A DNA stretch of 64,000 bases from CAYYJR01 sp964472305. Its GTDB lineage: Bacteria; Armatimonadota; Hebobacteria; CAIYQO01. The notes under the pieces are model-generated. The model made no database searches. It had not been told where the DNA came from and was given only the letters and a program-made list of their open reading frames with translations. The position numbers were made by a program, and so were the translations under genes. The stretch lies in assembly GCA_964472305.1 (NCBI GenBank), contig CAYYJR010000006.1, positions 111,850 to 175,849 of the forward strand. Reading direction: 5' to 3'. Below are positions 36,902-46,363 of the stretch, one piece after another (the first letter of the stretch is position 1; every line of letters starts with the position of its first letter).

Positions 36902-37355
36902 ACATCCTCTTTCAGTTAACAGCGTTCTCTCGTGCAATATCGCTTCATATACCGGGTGTGATTTGTTGCACACCCTGCTTCGGTAAGGTAGACAAGGATC
37001 GCCGGTCGAATCGGACAGGATGTCCGTATCGCAACCATGACCATCACCGCCGGAACTGCCATCTGTGTCAACCGCACAGGGATTCACCACTGGTATTACG
37101 TATTGACACTTCGTGCGGCGAAACGTTCCAGACGCGGACACCCCGCATGTCAGTGAACCGACACGCGGGGAGCAGATGACATCAGGACAACCGTTCGAGG
37201 GTGTTTGTCAATTCACGGCGCCGGATTCTGCCGGGCGCTTTTTCGCCACCGCCGTGTTGTCCTTCAATTCAGATGACCGCATATGCTGGCGGAAGGACGA
37301 CGTGCGCGGTCAATAAACGCCGCGGCATCTCCGCGCTGATCTGCTGTAATCGCCT
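36902..37355. other. Intergenic region between lexA and the glycosyltransferase gene
   Basis: About 450 bases with no supported gene. A short stem CGCGG/CCGCG (37321-37335) followed on the minus strand by TTTATT could end lexA transcription. A second imperfect hairpin lies at 37141-37170 (CCCCGC...GCGGGG with an inner TGTC/GACA). No clear minus-strand promoter was found. Confidence 0.35.
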
Positions 37356-37979
37356 CTAAAACTTATGAAGCCCCATCACCACTTTGCCGAGAATCGTCAC
37401 ATGGTCAACGATGATCGGTTCCAGTGCCGGATTCTCGGGTTGCAGGCGGACACGGCTGTTCTCGCGAAAGAAGCGTTTGATGGTGGCTTCGTCTTCCAGC
37501 AGCGCGACCACGATGTCGCCGTTGTCGGCGTTCTCCTGCTTTTTCACCAGCGCCATATCGCCGTCAAACAGGCCGGCGTTGATCATGCTGTCGCCGCGGA
37601 CGTGCAGCATGAAACACTCGCCGTCCGGTACCAGCGACTTGGGTAGCGCGAGTGAACCCTCGACATTTTCCACCGCCAGGATGGGCGGACCCGCGGTGAC
37701 CGTCCCCACGATGGGCACCGGGACCAGGCCGCCGTCAGCCGCGGAGCGCGACACCGGCTTAGGCCCGCGGGTGATCTCAATCGTGCGCGCTTTCGTCGGG
37801 TTGCGGCGAATGAAACCTTTGCGTTCCAGCGCTTCCAGGTGCCGCTGTACGGTGCAACTGGAACGCAGGCCCAGTCGCTCACCCAGTTCGCGCACCGTGG
37901 GCGGGTAACCGGTCTCAGAGAAAATGCCGCGAATGCCGGCCAGTACTTCCTGCTGGCGTCTTGTCAGTTGATCGTCCAT
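37356..37979 (-). CDS. lexA: LexA SOS repressor
   Basis: 207-residue repressor/autoprotease. A winged helix-turn-helix at about residues 1-65 (TPPTVREL-like YPPTVRELGERLGL) is followed by the peptidase domain with the self-cleavage bond A96-G97, nucleophile S131 in VRGDSMINAG and general base K168 in DEATIKRFF. It represses DNA-repair genes until RecA filament stimulates cleavage. The promoter just upstream overlaps a palindrome that is a natural candidate for its own operator. Confidence 0.96.
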   Translation of the reverse strand: MDDQLTRRQQEVLAGIRGIFSETGYPPTVRELGERLGLRSSCTVQRHLEALERKGFIRRNPTKARTIEITRGPKPVSRSAADGGLVPVPIVGTVTAGPPILAVENVEGSLALPKSLVPDGECFMLHVRGDSMINAGLFDGDMALVKKQENADNGDIVVALLEDEATIKRFFRENSRVRLQPENPALEPIIVDHVTILGKVVMGLHKF

Positions 37980-38045
37980 CGTCGCCTCCTCTATGAAAGA
38001 TTGCCCACCGTGGAAGGAAAGTCTTCCTGGAAAATCCGTCCGTTC

Positions 38046-38083
38046 GGATACTGTATCCTACCACACACCGTTACGCTTTGCAA
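38046..38083 (-). promoter_or_regulatory. lexA promoter with overlapping palindrome (candidate LexA operator)
   Basis: On the minus strand TTGCAA (38083-38078), a 17-base spacer and TAGGAT (38060-38055). The palindrome GGATAC-N-GTATCC (38046-38058) covers part of the -10 and the start region. Promoter geometry is clear; the operator role is inferred from autoregulation of lexA in other bacteria. Confidence 0.65.
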
Positions 38084-38169
38084 ACAATCGTTTCGATTTT
38101 TTTGCACTTTTTTCCACAGCGACGGTAAATTCTTTTGTGAAGTCTGGGGTAGCGAAAGAGAACGGGCGT

Positions 38170-39213
38170 TTAGGGAGCATCTTCAGGACTGATCGACTGC
38201 GCGGCGTCGATGAATTGTCTGACAGTCGGGTTGTGGGGATCCAGCGCGCGCGCCTGGCGCAGGTGTTGCCAGCCGCGTGCGTGTTCCCCGGCTTCCAGCA
38301 GCAACAACGCGAGCTGCAAATGGCCGGAGAGGTGGTCAGGGAATCGCGAGGTTAGCATGGCCAATACCTCGATGGCCCGCGCGCGGTCGCCGGTATGTGC
38401 GCAGGCGTTGGCGAGCAGATGAAAGGTTTCTGGTGAGGCATCCGGTTGGGCCACCGCCATTTCCCATTGCTCGCGGGCACGGGGAACATCGCCGGTAGTG
38501 GCATGAACCATGCCCAGCAGATGGCGGGTGCTGACGCGTCGCGGTTCAAGGAGCAACGCGGATTCCAGCACTTGTTGCGCGTCGTGGGTGTTGCCCATCT
38601 CCAGCAGCATCTGCCCCAGGTGGTCGCGCGCGTCGTTCTGTGCCGGATCGATCTCCAAGGCGTGCAGAAATGCGCTCATGGCGGCAGGGAAGTGTTTTTG
38701 TAAGCGCTCGGCACAGCCCAGCGCATCCCAGGCGCGCTGGTTGGTCGGCTCGCACTCCAGCAGGCGCGTAAAGACGGTGGCCGCCTGCTCACCCTGACTC
38801 ATCGTCAGGTGTGCCAATCCGATGTTAAAGGTCATCTCCGCGCTGTCGCCGCCCAGCGTGGTTGCCTGTCGGTAGGCCTCCAGCGCGCCCAGCGGATCGC
38901 CAACGCTCAGCCGCAGGTTGCCGTAGAGGAAGTAATTGTCGGAGTCGTCCGGGGCGCAGGTCAGCGCGCGTTGCAGATACTCGTGCGCGGCGGTGGCGTT
39001 GCCCAGCGTCAGCTCGATGCCGGCTAATGCGCGCAATGCGTCGGCGTGTTCGGCGTGGTAGCTGAGTGCGCGCAGCAACAGGCTGCGGGCTTCCTCCCAC
39101 GCGCCACCATCAACATGTCGGCGTCCCAGTATGTAAAAATTGTTGGCATGACGCAGACGGGCGGCGGCGTTGCGGCTTGATGAGCGAATTGGCTGGAGAT
39201 GTGCAGATCCCAT
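38170..39213 (-). CDS. TPR-repeat protein
   Basis: 347-residue protein made of about eight to nine TPR units (for example ALRALAGIELTLGNATAAHE and DALGCAERLQKHFPAAMSAF). No signal peptide or membrane helix, so probably a cytoplasmic protein-binding scaffold. The start is uncertain: ATG 39213 has a weak ribosome site, and GTG 39240 lies inside a perfect CCCCCGT/ACGGGGG palindrome (39231-39245). It follows trpD closely on the same strand. Confidence 0.82.
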   Translation of the reverse strand: MGSAHLQPIRSSSRNAAARLRHANNFYILGRRHVDGGAWEEARSLLLRALSYHAEHADALRALAGIELTLGNATAAHEYLQRALTCAPDDSDNYFLYGNLRLSVGDPLGALEAYRQATTLGGDSAEMTFNIGLAHLTMSQGEQAATVFTRLLECEPTNQRAWDALGCAERLQKHFPAAMSAFLHALEIDPAQNDARDHLGQMLLEMGNTHDAQQVLESALLLEPRRVSTRHLLGMVHATTGDVPRAREQWEMAVAQPDASPETFHLLANACAHTGDRARAIEVLAMLTSRFPDHLSGHLQLALLLLEAGEHARGWQHLRQARALDPHNPTVRQFIDAAQSISPEDAP

Positions 39214-39249
39214 AACGATGCGCCATTCTACCCCCGTCACGGGGGAGCG

Positions 39250-40284
39250 TCAAGTCGCCACGCGTTTGGCTTCAGTCTGCGTCATCTCACGCAGCGCCTG
39301 TAATTTCTCCATGGCGGCGCCGGAGTCGAGTGCAACGGCGGCCTGTTGTATGCCTGCCGCCAGGTCGGTGGCGGCGCCGGCAGCCACCAGTGCCGCGGCG
39401 GCGTTGGCCAGCACGATGTGGCGTTTCGGGCCGTCTTCGCCGCGGAATAGCTGATAGATAATCTGCGCGTTTTCCGCCGGGAGACCGCCGGTCAGCTCTT
39501 CGGGCGCGGCTTCCGGCAAGCCGAGGTCGGCGGCTGTGTACAGGCGGGTAATTACCTCGCCGTCGCGCAATTCGCTGACGCGGGTGGCGCCGGCGGTGGA
39601 CCACTCGTCCAACCCGAGCATACCATGCACCACGAAAGCGCGCCGCGAACCGAGCAGGCCCAGCACGCGTGCCAACGGTTCGGTGAGGTCGGGATCATAG
39701 ACGCCCATAACCTGATACTCAGCACCCGCGGGATTCGTCAGCGGGCCCAGCACGTTGAAGACGGTGCGGATGGCGATTTCGCGGCGTACCGGAGCGGCGT
39801 ATTTCATCGCCGGGTGGAAATGCTGCGCGAAGAGGAAGCCGACACCGATGCGTTCGATGCACTCGGTGACAAACGCTGCCGGTACTGCCAGATTCACCCC
39901 CAACTCTTCCAGCACGTCGGCGGAGCCGGACTTACTGGTGATGGAGCGATTGCCGTGCTTGGCCACCGCCACGCCCGCGCCCGCCACCACGAAGGCAGCC
40001 GCTGTCGAGATGTTAAAGGTCTTCAGGCGGTCGCCGCCGGTGCCGCAGGTATCCACCAGCGTCGCGCACTGCGGGGCGATGCGCACCGCCTTTGCGCGCA
40101 TCACGCGCGCGAATCCGGCAATCTCTTCTATCGTCTCGCCTTTCATACGGAGCGCGGTAAGCAGCGCGGCAATCTGCGCCGGTGTTGCCTCACCCTCCAT
40201 AATGACGGTCATGACGTCCGCCGCCTCATCCGCGCTCAGCGATTCCCGGCGTAGCAACGCCAGCAATGCTTCGTGAATGGTCAT
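39250..40284 (-). CDS. trpD: Anthranilate phosphoribosyltransferase
   Basis: 344-residue enzyme of tryptophan synthesis that joins anthranilate to PRPP. The PRPP-binding VDTCGTGGDRLKTFNIST (about 82-99), the HGNRSITSKSGSADVLE segment (about 110-126) and the NVLGPLTNPAG motif are all intact. Length is standard. No other trp gene is adjacent. GAGGGG upstream supports ATG 40284. Confidence 0.96.
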   Translation of the reverse strand: MTIHEALLALLRRESLSADEAADVMTVIMEGEATPAQIAALLTALRMKGETIEEIAGFARVMRAKAVRIAPQCATLVDTCGTGGDRLKTFNISTAAAFVVAGAGVAVAKHGNRSITSKSGSADVLEELGVNLAVPAAFVTECIERIGVGFLFAQHFHPAMKYAAPVRREIAIRTVFNVLGPLTNPAGAEYQVMGVYDPDLTEPLARVLGLLGSRRAFVVHGMLGLDEWSTAGATRVSELRDGEVITRLYTAADLGLPEAAPEELTGGLPAENAQIIYQLFRGEDGPKRHIVLANAAAALVAAGAATDLAAGIQQAAVALDSGAAMEKLQALREMTQTEAKRVAT

Positions 40285-40392
40285 GGTGCCTGTCCCCTCT
40301 GCTAAACTGCCATAGTTTAACGCGCGATAAGGAATATGTCCAGCCGGCGCGTGGTCATCATTGTCGTGATGATGCTGTCCACCGCGGTGACA

Positions 40393-41667
40393 TCAGTCCA
40401 CCAGCGCACCCATGCCGCGCAACGTCTCGCGCAGGTGTTCGGTGTCAATGTCGCGTGCCGGGATGCTTGCCTGCAGCGCCAGCGCGGCGGCGGCGCCGGC
40501 TGCCTGGCCGGTTGCAGAGGCGACGGGCTGGATACGGGTGGCGGAGTGCGCCTCGTGCGTGGTGGAGATAGGGCGGCCGGCAACCAGCAGGCCGTCAACG
40601 CGCTGCGGCACCAGCGCGCGGTAGGGCAGGGTGTAGTAGGCGCCGAACGGCAGGTGCTTCATCACCGTGCCGGCGCCGGCGGGATTGTGGATATCCACCG
40701 GGTACGCGCTGAGCGCGATGGCGTCGGGAAAGTGCGTCAGGTTGAGCAATTCCTCTTCCGTCACCACATATTCGCCGATGATGCGGCGCGTTTCGCGCAC
40801 GCCCACCTGCACGCCGGTCGCCAGCAGATACGCCAACTCGAATCCCGGCACGGTGGCAGTTAACCACGCGACCATCTCCCGCACCTGATGCTGGCCTTCG
40901 ATCTCCGCGGCGGTAAGGTCGTCGCGGTCGGTGCCGAGGAATTTCAGCAGGCGTGTGGTATTGAAATGCACCTGGTCGGGGTGGGGCGTGTCGAACCAAA
41001 GCACGTTTTCGCGTGGATTGGTGATCAATCCCGCCGCCTTGTCGCGGGCATACAGCGCGTTGATCTCCTCACGAGTGGGCATGCGCTGCATCGCGACCCC
41101 GCCCATACGGAAATGCAGGCTCATCGGCATCACCAGCCCGTCCGTTTTCCGCCCGATCTCGCACGGGGCGCCCGATCGCGAGGCCACGTCGCCGTCGCCG
41201 GTACAATCAATGACCACCGCGGCGTGCAAATCCTCGCGTCCGGACTTGCTATGCGTAATGAGACCCGCCACGCGCGTGCCATCCAGCAGCGCATCGGTGA
41301 TAAACGTGTGCAACTGTAACTGCACCCCTGCCTCCAGGCACATTGCCAGCCATGCCTGCTTCACACCTTCGACATCGAAGCAAAAATGCCGAAGGCCCAG
41401 GTGTGTGCTGGCTTTGTAACCATAGGGGTAGTGCGACAACCGGTCAAGTAGCTCGCTCCACAGGCCGGCGATCACTGGTCGGTCGCCGGCATAATGGGTC
41501 ATGAAGGGGAAGACGAAGCCGGCGGTGGACATGCCGCCGAGGAAGCCATATCGCTCGACCAGCACCACCTTCGCGCCCAACCGCGCCGCCGCGATGGCCG
41601 CGGATGCTCCGGCCGGTCCGCCACCCGCCACCACGATATCCGCATGCGAGGTAAAAGTCGGTTCCAT
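40393..41667 (-). CDS. FAD-dependent oxidoreductase (FAD_oxidored family)
   Basis: 424-residue flavoprotein with an N-terminal GGGPAGASAAIAAARLGAKV dinucleotide motif (about 16-35), ERYGFLGGMSTAG, an internal VVIDCTGDGDVASRSG and a C-terminal VDGLLVAGRPISTTHEAHSA plus GQAAGAAAALALQ. The family is frequent in bacteria degrading plant material and is often of unknown substrate. No signal peptide evident. It is transcribed in the same direction as the TonB gene upstream but 82 bases away. Confidence 0.85.
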   Translation of the reverse strand: MEPTFTSHADIVVAGGGPAGASAAIAAARLGAKVVLVERYGFLGGMSTAGFVFPFMTHYAGDRPVIAGLWSELLDRLSHYPYGYKASTHLGLRHFCFDVEGVKQAWLAMCLEAGVQLQLHTFITDALLDGTRVAGLITHSKSGREDLHAAVVIDCTGDGDVASRSGAPCEIGRKTDGLVMPMSLHFRMGGVAMQRMPTREEINALYARDKAAGLITNPRENVLWFDTPHPDQVHFNTTRLLKFLGTDRDDLTAAEIEGQHQVREMVAWLTATVPGFELAYLLATGVQVGVRETRRIIGEYVVTEEELLNLTHFPDAIALSAYPVDIHNPAGAGTVMKHLPFGAYYTLPYRALVPQRVDGLLVAGRPISTTHEAHSATRIQPVASATGQAAGAAAALALQASIPARDIDTEHLRETLRGMGALVD

Positions 41668-41749
41668 GGATGATCCTTTACGCAGTATAAACTGTCGGAG
41701 GCAGGATGAACAGCATTGCTGGCTTCTTTCGCTGGATTTCGTCGATGGG

Positions 41750-42877
41750 TTATTGCAGTTCGAACTTCACTTCGACGCGCAGCGTCGATGCCATCGCTTC
41801 GCCGTCCACCAGTTTCGGCGTGTAGCGCCATTCGCGTACAGCGCGCTCGGCGGCGCGGTCGAGGCGGCGGTCGCCGGAACTGCGCAGGTGCTTCACCGCG
41901 GTAACCTTGCCGGTGGCATCGAGCGACACGGTAAGGATGACGATGCCCTCAATGCCTTCGTCGCGCGCGCTGGGCGGGTAATCGGGACGTTGTTGCCGCG
42001 TCACCTGCGCGCCGCGGCTCACGCCGTTCGGAGCGGGCGTTCCGTTGCCCGTGCCGTTCCCGCTGCCGGTGCCGTCGCCATGTCCGTGGCCACCGTCGCC
42101 GGCGCTCCGCTCGGGAGTGGGTGGCGAGGTGACGTGTTCACCGCCGGTTTTTACCGTCGTGCCGCCGCCATCGCCGCTGCCGGAGGTTGCGCCCGGCCCG
42201 GCGTTGTGCGTGCCGCCGTCATCTGTGGTGAGCGGGTGTGGTGCGGCGGGGTGACTGCCTCCGCCATCGCCGGGAGTGGCATTGGCGCCGTGGCCGCCAC
42301 CGGGCACGGCGATGGCGACCGGTGGCGTACTGGCGGCATTTCCGCCATTTCCGACCGTGGGTGCGGCAGGCGCCGGTGCGACGGATGGAGGTTGCACGGC
42401 GGTGATGAGCTGCGGCGGTTGCTCCGGTGTGGCAGCGTGCGCTGGTTTCTCGTGTGGAGGCGCCGGTGGGTCCGGTGTCGCGACCGGCGGCGTTGCCGTC
42501 TGCTCCGGCGCCGGCGTAGGCTCCGGCACCAGTGATGGCTGATCCGGTTCCGGCGTGGCCGGTGGCGGCGCGACGGGTGGCGCGGGATTGAACCAGCGCT
42601 GCATTTTTTGTATCAGCGTCGGCGGCGTGTTCATCTCGACCGGTTTCGGATGCACGACCGGTGGGGGGAGAAGGCGTTTCAACAACGGCGGCTGTGGCGG
42701 CGGGGGTGGAGGCGGCGTGACGCCATCCAGTTCCACCGCCAGGCAGGCGGCGGCGACGTGGGGCGGGGTGGAGGAGAGGTGCGCCAGTGCGCCGCAAAGG
42801 ATGAGGTTGATCAGCAACGACATCCCCAGCGAGAACGCCAGGCTGCGCCAGCGCGAACTGTCAGCGCGTCGATCCAC
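41750..42877 (-). CDS. tonB: TonB protein of the B12-uptake operon
   Basis: 375-residue energy transducer: one membrane helix (about 13-34), a long Pro/Gly-rich periplasmic linker (about 55-270), and the TonB C-terminal domain (about 285-375; QRPDYPPSARDEGIEGIVIL, then VREWRYTPKLVDGE). TonB carries inner-membrane proton-motive energy to outer-membrane receptors. The start overlaps exbD by 17 bases. Its position in the riboswitch-led operon with the BtuB-like receptor assigns it to cobalamin import. Confidence 0.93.
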   Translation of the reverse strand: MDRRADSSRWRSLAFSLGMSLLINLILCGALAHLSSTPPHVAAACLAVELDGVTPPPPPPPQPPLLKRLLPPPVVHPKPVEMNTPPTLIQKMQRWFNPAPPVAPPPATPEPDQPSLVPEPTPAPEQTATPPVATPDPPAPPHEKPAHAATPEQPPQLITAVQPPSVAPAPAAPTVGNGGNAASTPPVAIAVPGGGHGANATPGDGGGSHPAAPHPLTTDDGGTHNAGPGATSGSGDGGGTTVKTGGEHVTSPPTPERSAGDGGHGHGDGTGSGNGTGNGTPAPNGVSRGAQVTRQQRPDYPPSARDEGIEGIVILTVSLDATGKVTAVKHLRSSGDRRLDRAAERAVREWRYTPKLVDGEAMASTLRVEVKFELQ

Positions 42878-43304
42878 GATCTTTCTGCTCCTGTCGGGTG
42901 GCGATCACCAGGCGGGAAAAGCCCGCGAGTTGCGCCAATGTCATTGCGCGTACCACGCGCCCGTGCGCCGCGCGTTCGTCGCCTTGCACGGTGATGCGGC
43001 TCTCGACGCCATAGTCGACAGCCTCGCGCCGCAGCGCGGCGTCGAGTTGCGCCTCGCTCACCTGTGCACCGCCAAGTCGGAAAGCGCCGTTCGCAGCCAC
43101 GCCGATCACCACCTCACGTTTCGTCTTCCCCGCGTGTTGCGTCGCCGTCGAGGTGGGCAGTTGCAGCCGAATGCCCGACGTTTTCACGAACGTCGCGGTG
43201 ACCATGAAAATGATCAGCAGTACCAGGGACACATCGACCAGCGGCACGATATTAATCTCGACCCGAGGGCTAACCTCGGTTTTACGCGCGTGGGAGAGAC
43301 TCAC
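42861..43304 (-). CDS. exbD: ExbD/TolR-family biopolymer transport protein
   Basis: 147-residue protein with a membrane helix at about 18-42 containing the usual Asp (INIVPLVDVSLVLLIIFMVT) and a periplasmic domain. The start is GTG 43304 inside the end of exbB, supported by AAGGAGGG; a longer frame to 43469 is inside exbB and rejected. With ExbB it forms the proton-driven motor for TonB. Confidence 0.92.
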   Translation of the reverse strand: MSLSHARKTEVSPRVEINIVPLVDVSLVLLIIFMVTATFVKTSGIRLQLPTSTATQHAGKTKREVVIGVAANGAFRLGGAQVSEAQLDAALRREAVDYGVESRITVQGDERAAHGRVVRAMTLAQLAGFSRLVIATRQEQKDRGSTR

Positions 43305-43860
43305 GCATTCCCTCCTTCGCTTCGGGCAGCCACTCGGCGACCGTGGCCTCCCAACGGGAAACGAGACGGGTGATGGCGGCGGACAGCAGGTGGTGCGCGG
43401 TAACCGCCGGAATGGCGACCGCCAGTCCCATCGCCGTGGCAATGAGCGCCGTCGCGATGCCCCCGGCAACCACTGATGGGCTCATATTGTTCTGTGCCTG
43501 AATGGCCTGAAACGCCTGGATGATGCCGATCACCGTACCGAGCAGTCCGACATACGGCGCGGTGCTGCCGATGACGCCCAGCAACGGCAGTGAGCGTTCG
43601 AGCGCCTGGCGTTGCAGCGTGATGGCGGTATCCATAATGGTGGCAATGTGATCGCGACCGCTGTCGCCGTACCGGTCGATCTCGCTGCGCAGGGTGGCGA
43701 GCGCGGCGCCGGGCGCGGGATGTCCCTGCCGAAATGCCTCGTCGTCACGCCTTGTGCGGTGCAGCGCCAGCAGGCGGTCGAGAATGAGCATCCACGACAC
43801 CAGTGACGCCGCGAGCAACAATATCAGCACCGGATCGCGAGTGAGATGATGAAAAGGCAT
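43282..43860 (-). CDS. exbB: ExbB/TolQ/MotA-family proton channel protein
   Basis: 192-residue protein with three membrane segments (about 10-28, 92-118, 130-160) and the conserved ERSLPLLGVIGSTAPYVGLL and GLAVAIPAVTAHHLL stretches of ExbB/TolQ. Shorter at the N-terminus than E. coli ExbB. It overlaps exbD by 23 bases. GAGGAG supports ATG 43860, and a strong hairpin lies immediately upstream of that site. Confidence 0.93.
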   Translation of the reverse strand: MPFHHLTRDPVLILLLAASLVSWMLILDRLLALHRTRRDDEAFRQGHPAPGAALATLRSEIDRYGDSGRDHIATIMDTAITLQRQALERSLPLLGVIGSTAPYVGLLGTVIGIIQAFQAIQAQNNMSPSVVAGGIATALIATAMGLAVAIPAVTAHHLLSAAITRLVSRWEATVAEWLPEAKEGMRESLPRA

Positions 43861-43871
43861 GCCGGTCTCCT

Positions 43872-43898
43872 CTCCGGGGGCGCTTCGCGCCCCCGGAG
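43872..43898 (-). terminator. 12-bp stem-loop between btuB-like and exbB genes
   Basis: CTCCGGGGGCGC (43872-43883) pairs with GCGCCCCCGGAG (43887-43898), loop TTC. It sits between the receptor stop and the exbB ribosome site and has no U tract. It may lower downstream expression or stabilise the upstream message. Confidence 0.55.
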
Positions 43899-43907
43899 CG
43901 TCCTATT

Positions 43908-45770
43908 CTACCATATTGCGCGCATTCCGACTTCGATGCTGCGCCTTTCCGCCGGATAGCCGAGTACCTCTTCGTAGTCGGCATTCAGCACATTGCGCAC
44001 CACCGCATACGGTTGCAACAGTCCGCCGCGTCGGCTAATGCTCAGGTCAAACACGGTGACGGTGGGCAGCGCCACCGTCTGCTGCGCGAACGGCGGATTG
44101 ACGTCAAAACGATAATCGAGTCGGCTGTCATACCAGCGCCCGGTCAGCGCCATGTCGTACACCGCGAGCTGGCGAGTCAGCGTCAGGTCGATCTTATTGT
44201 GCATCAATCCCGGCAGGCGCTCGCTGGTGGTACGGTTGATGGCATCCAGATAATTGTAGGAGAGGGCGAGTGCCGTCGGACCGAAGTTGCGATCCCAGCC
44301 GACCTCAACGCCGCGCTTGCGTGCACGCCCGATGTTCTGATACGGCGTGGTAGACGATGCCTGAATCAAGTCATCCACGTTTGTGGTGAAGAACGCCAGG
44401 TCGATGTTGCCGAAGTCACGGTGTGTTCGCACGCCGAATTCGTACTGGCGCGAGCGTTCGGGACGTAAATTCGGATTGCCGGCCCAACCGCCGCCCCAGC
44501 CGGGATAATAGAGTTCGGAGAAGTTCGGCGCGCGGAAGCCTTCGGCATATGAGGCGCGCAGGTGCGTGCCATTCCCCAACGCATGCTCGATACCCAGGCG
44601 CGGTGTCACTTTACTGCCGGCCGTGGAATGATCGTCGAGACGCGCGCCGTAGACGAAGCCGGTGGCGTCGCCAAGCGAAACGCGATCCTGCGCGAAGATC
44701 GCGCGGTTGAAGACGTTGTGCTCGACCGTCGGCGCGCCCAGTTCACGGTCTTGATACGCTTCGTTGCGATAGTCGCCGCCAACTAACCACTGGTGGGTGC
44801 CGGTTTTCGCGCGGAAGGTGGCTTCGGTGCCATTGGTGATGCCACGAATGTAGGAGTCCATCGCCCAGCCGCCTGGCGCCAGGTTGTGCAGCCGCTGCAT
44901 GTTGCGCGTGGCACGCAACTCCAGTTCGCCGCCCGCCAATTCGCGCGTCGCGGTGATGTCGCTGTTGCGGCGATCCCACCATGCGCGATCATCTGGATCG
45001 ATGGCGCCGGTATGGTAGGGATCGGCGCCCGGCAGCCCGAGTCGGTCGGCGTAATCTTCGCCGCGCACGGCGACCGACCACTCCTTGATATTGGGAAAGA
45101 TCAACCGGCCGAAGAAACCGGTCGAGGCGAAATCGCTGTTCAGACGCTTGCCGTCGTAGGCGGGAAAGTCACCGCCGAATTGCCATTTCATCGCGCTGGC
45201 GACGCCGTGCAGCATCAGTGAACGTGCCTCGCGGCCGTGGGTGCCGTAGCCGACAGTGATCTCGCCGCCTTCGGTAGTAGGTTGTTTGGTGATGATGTTG
45301 ATGACGCCGCCAATGGCATCCGAGCCATACAGACTGGAAACCGGACCGCGGATCACCTCAATGCGCGCTACCTGCGAGGCGGGAAACTTGGACAGGTCCG
45401 TACTGAAGAAGGTTGGGCTCGACATGCGTTGGCCGTCCACCAGCACCAGCACGTGGTTCGTGTTGCTGCCGCGGATAGCGGCGTTGGTGAGCGAGCCGGG
45501 CTGACCCGACTGGCGCAGCGTGACGCCGGGTACCAGCCGCAGTGCGTCGCCGACGGTTTGCGCGCCTGCTTCCTGCATCTTCTTCGCAGTGATGATCGTG
45601 GTGGTGGCGATGGATTCGCTCACCGGTTGCGGCCGGCGTTCAGCGGTGACCACGACGGTGACTTCCGCTTCGGTCGCGGGATCAGCCGCGGTCGTGGTTT
45701 CCGCGCGCAGCGGCAGTACCAGGGTGGTCAATACGGCACTAAGCAGGCCGATGCGAGTTAAAGGTTGCAT
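43908..45770 (-). CDS. btuB: TonB-dependent receptor, BtuB-like (vitamin B12)
   Basis: 620-residue outer-membrane receptor: signal peptide (ending about residue 23), TonB-box-like EVTVVVTAE, plug domain (about 45-155; VTLRQSGQPGSLTNAAIRGS, VLVLVDGQRMSSP, IEVIRGPVSSLYGSDAIGGV) and a beta-barrel ending in a C-terminal Trp. Length and plug sequence resemble BtuB. The cobalamin riboswitch at the head of the operon and the adenosyltransferase gene make B12 the likely cargo. ATG 45770 is preferred over 45776 because GGAG lies six bases before it. Confidence 0.92.
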   Translation of the reverse strand: MQPLTRIGLLSAVLTTLVLPLRAETTTAADPATEAEVTVVVTAERRPQPVSESIATTTIITAKKMQEAGAQTVGDALRLVPGVTLRQSGQPGSLTNAAIRGSNTNHVLVLVDGQRMSSPTFFSTDLSKFPASQVARIEVIRGPVSSLYGSDAIGGVINIITKQPTTEGGEITVGYGTHGREARSLMLHGVASAMKWQFGGDFPAYDGKRLNSDFASTGFFGRLIFPNIKEWSVAVRGEDYADRLGLPGADPYHTGAIDPDDRAWWDRRNSDITATRELAGGELELRATRNMQRLHNLAPGGWAMDSYIRGITNGTEATFRAKTGTHQWLVGGDYRNEAYQDRELGAPTVEHNVFNRAIFAQDRVSLGDATGFVYGARLDDHSTAGSKVTPRLGIEHALGNGTHLRASYAEGFRAPNFSELYYPGWGGGWAGNPNLRPERSRQYEFGVRTHRDFGNIDLAFFTTNVDDLIQASSTTPYQNIGRARKRGVEVGWDRNFGPTALALSYNYLDAINRTTSERLPGLMHNKIDLTLTRQLAVYDMALTGRWYDSRLDYRFDVNPPFAQQTVALPTVTVFDLSISRRGGLLQPYAVVRNVLNADYEEVLGYPAERRSIEVGMRAIW

Positions 45771-45797
45771 GAACATCTCCTGTGGTGATAATGGTAG

Positions 45798-46319
45798 TTA
45801 AGCGGCGGGTTCGCGTGTCTCGACCAGCAAGGTGAGTGCGTAGACCCAGGATGAGAGTCGGTTGAGATAAACGAGCAGCAGCGGATTGACGCCACCGTCT
45901 TCGCGTGCCAATGCGACGATCTTGCGCTCCGCGCGGCGGATCACCGTGCGGGCCAGGTGCAGGTGGGCGCCCGGCACGGAATCGCCGGGGATGATGAAGC
46001 CGTGAAATCCGCCGGTTTGCGTGTCCCACGCGCACAGGTCGGATTCCAGACCGAGCAGATGGTCGGTGGTCAGATAGACGCTGCCGGCGGTGTGATGCGG
46101 CAGGGTGGCGATCTCAGCCATCAGCAAACGCAATTCGTTCTGCACGCGTTTGAGGGAAGGCATCCACGGTGCGGACGCCAGTAGTGCGCGCGCCAACCCG
46201 AGCTGAGCCTGGGCTTCGTCGAGTGCACCGAGGGCTTCGAGGCGCGTGTCGCACTTGAGGAGTGCAGGGCCGCCGATGACGTGTGTATAACCCGCGTCAC
46301 CATGTCCGGTGTAGAGCAT
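45798..46319 (-). CDS. ATP:cob(I)alamin adenosyltransferase (PduO type)
   Basis: 173-residue enzyme that transfers adenosyl to reduced cobalamin to make coenzyme B12. The N-terminal ATP-binding segment YTGHGDAGYT is a variant of the usual YTRTGDxGxT; the C-terminal VIRRAERKIVAL and YLNRLSSWVYAL match the RRAER and NRLSD family motifs. It is the first gene after the cobalamin riboswitch and pairs import with cofactor activation. Confidence 0.9.
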   Translation of the reverse strand: MLYTGHGDAGYTHVIGGPALLKCDTRLEALGALDEAQAQLGLARALLASAPWMPSLKRVQNELRLLMAEIATLPHHTAGSVYLTTDHLLGLESDLCAWDTQTGGFHGFIIPGDSVPGAHLHLARTVIRRAERKIVALAREDGGVNPLLLVYLNRLSSWVYALTLLVETREPAA

Positions 46320-46363
46320 GATCGACCTCTCTCTGGTGCGGATTTTCCGACCATCTCACATAA

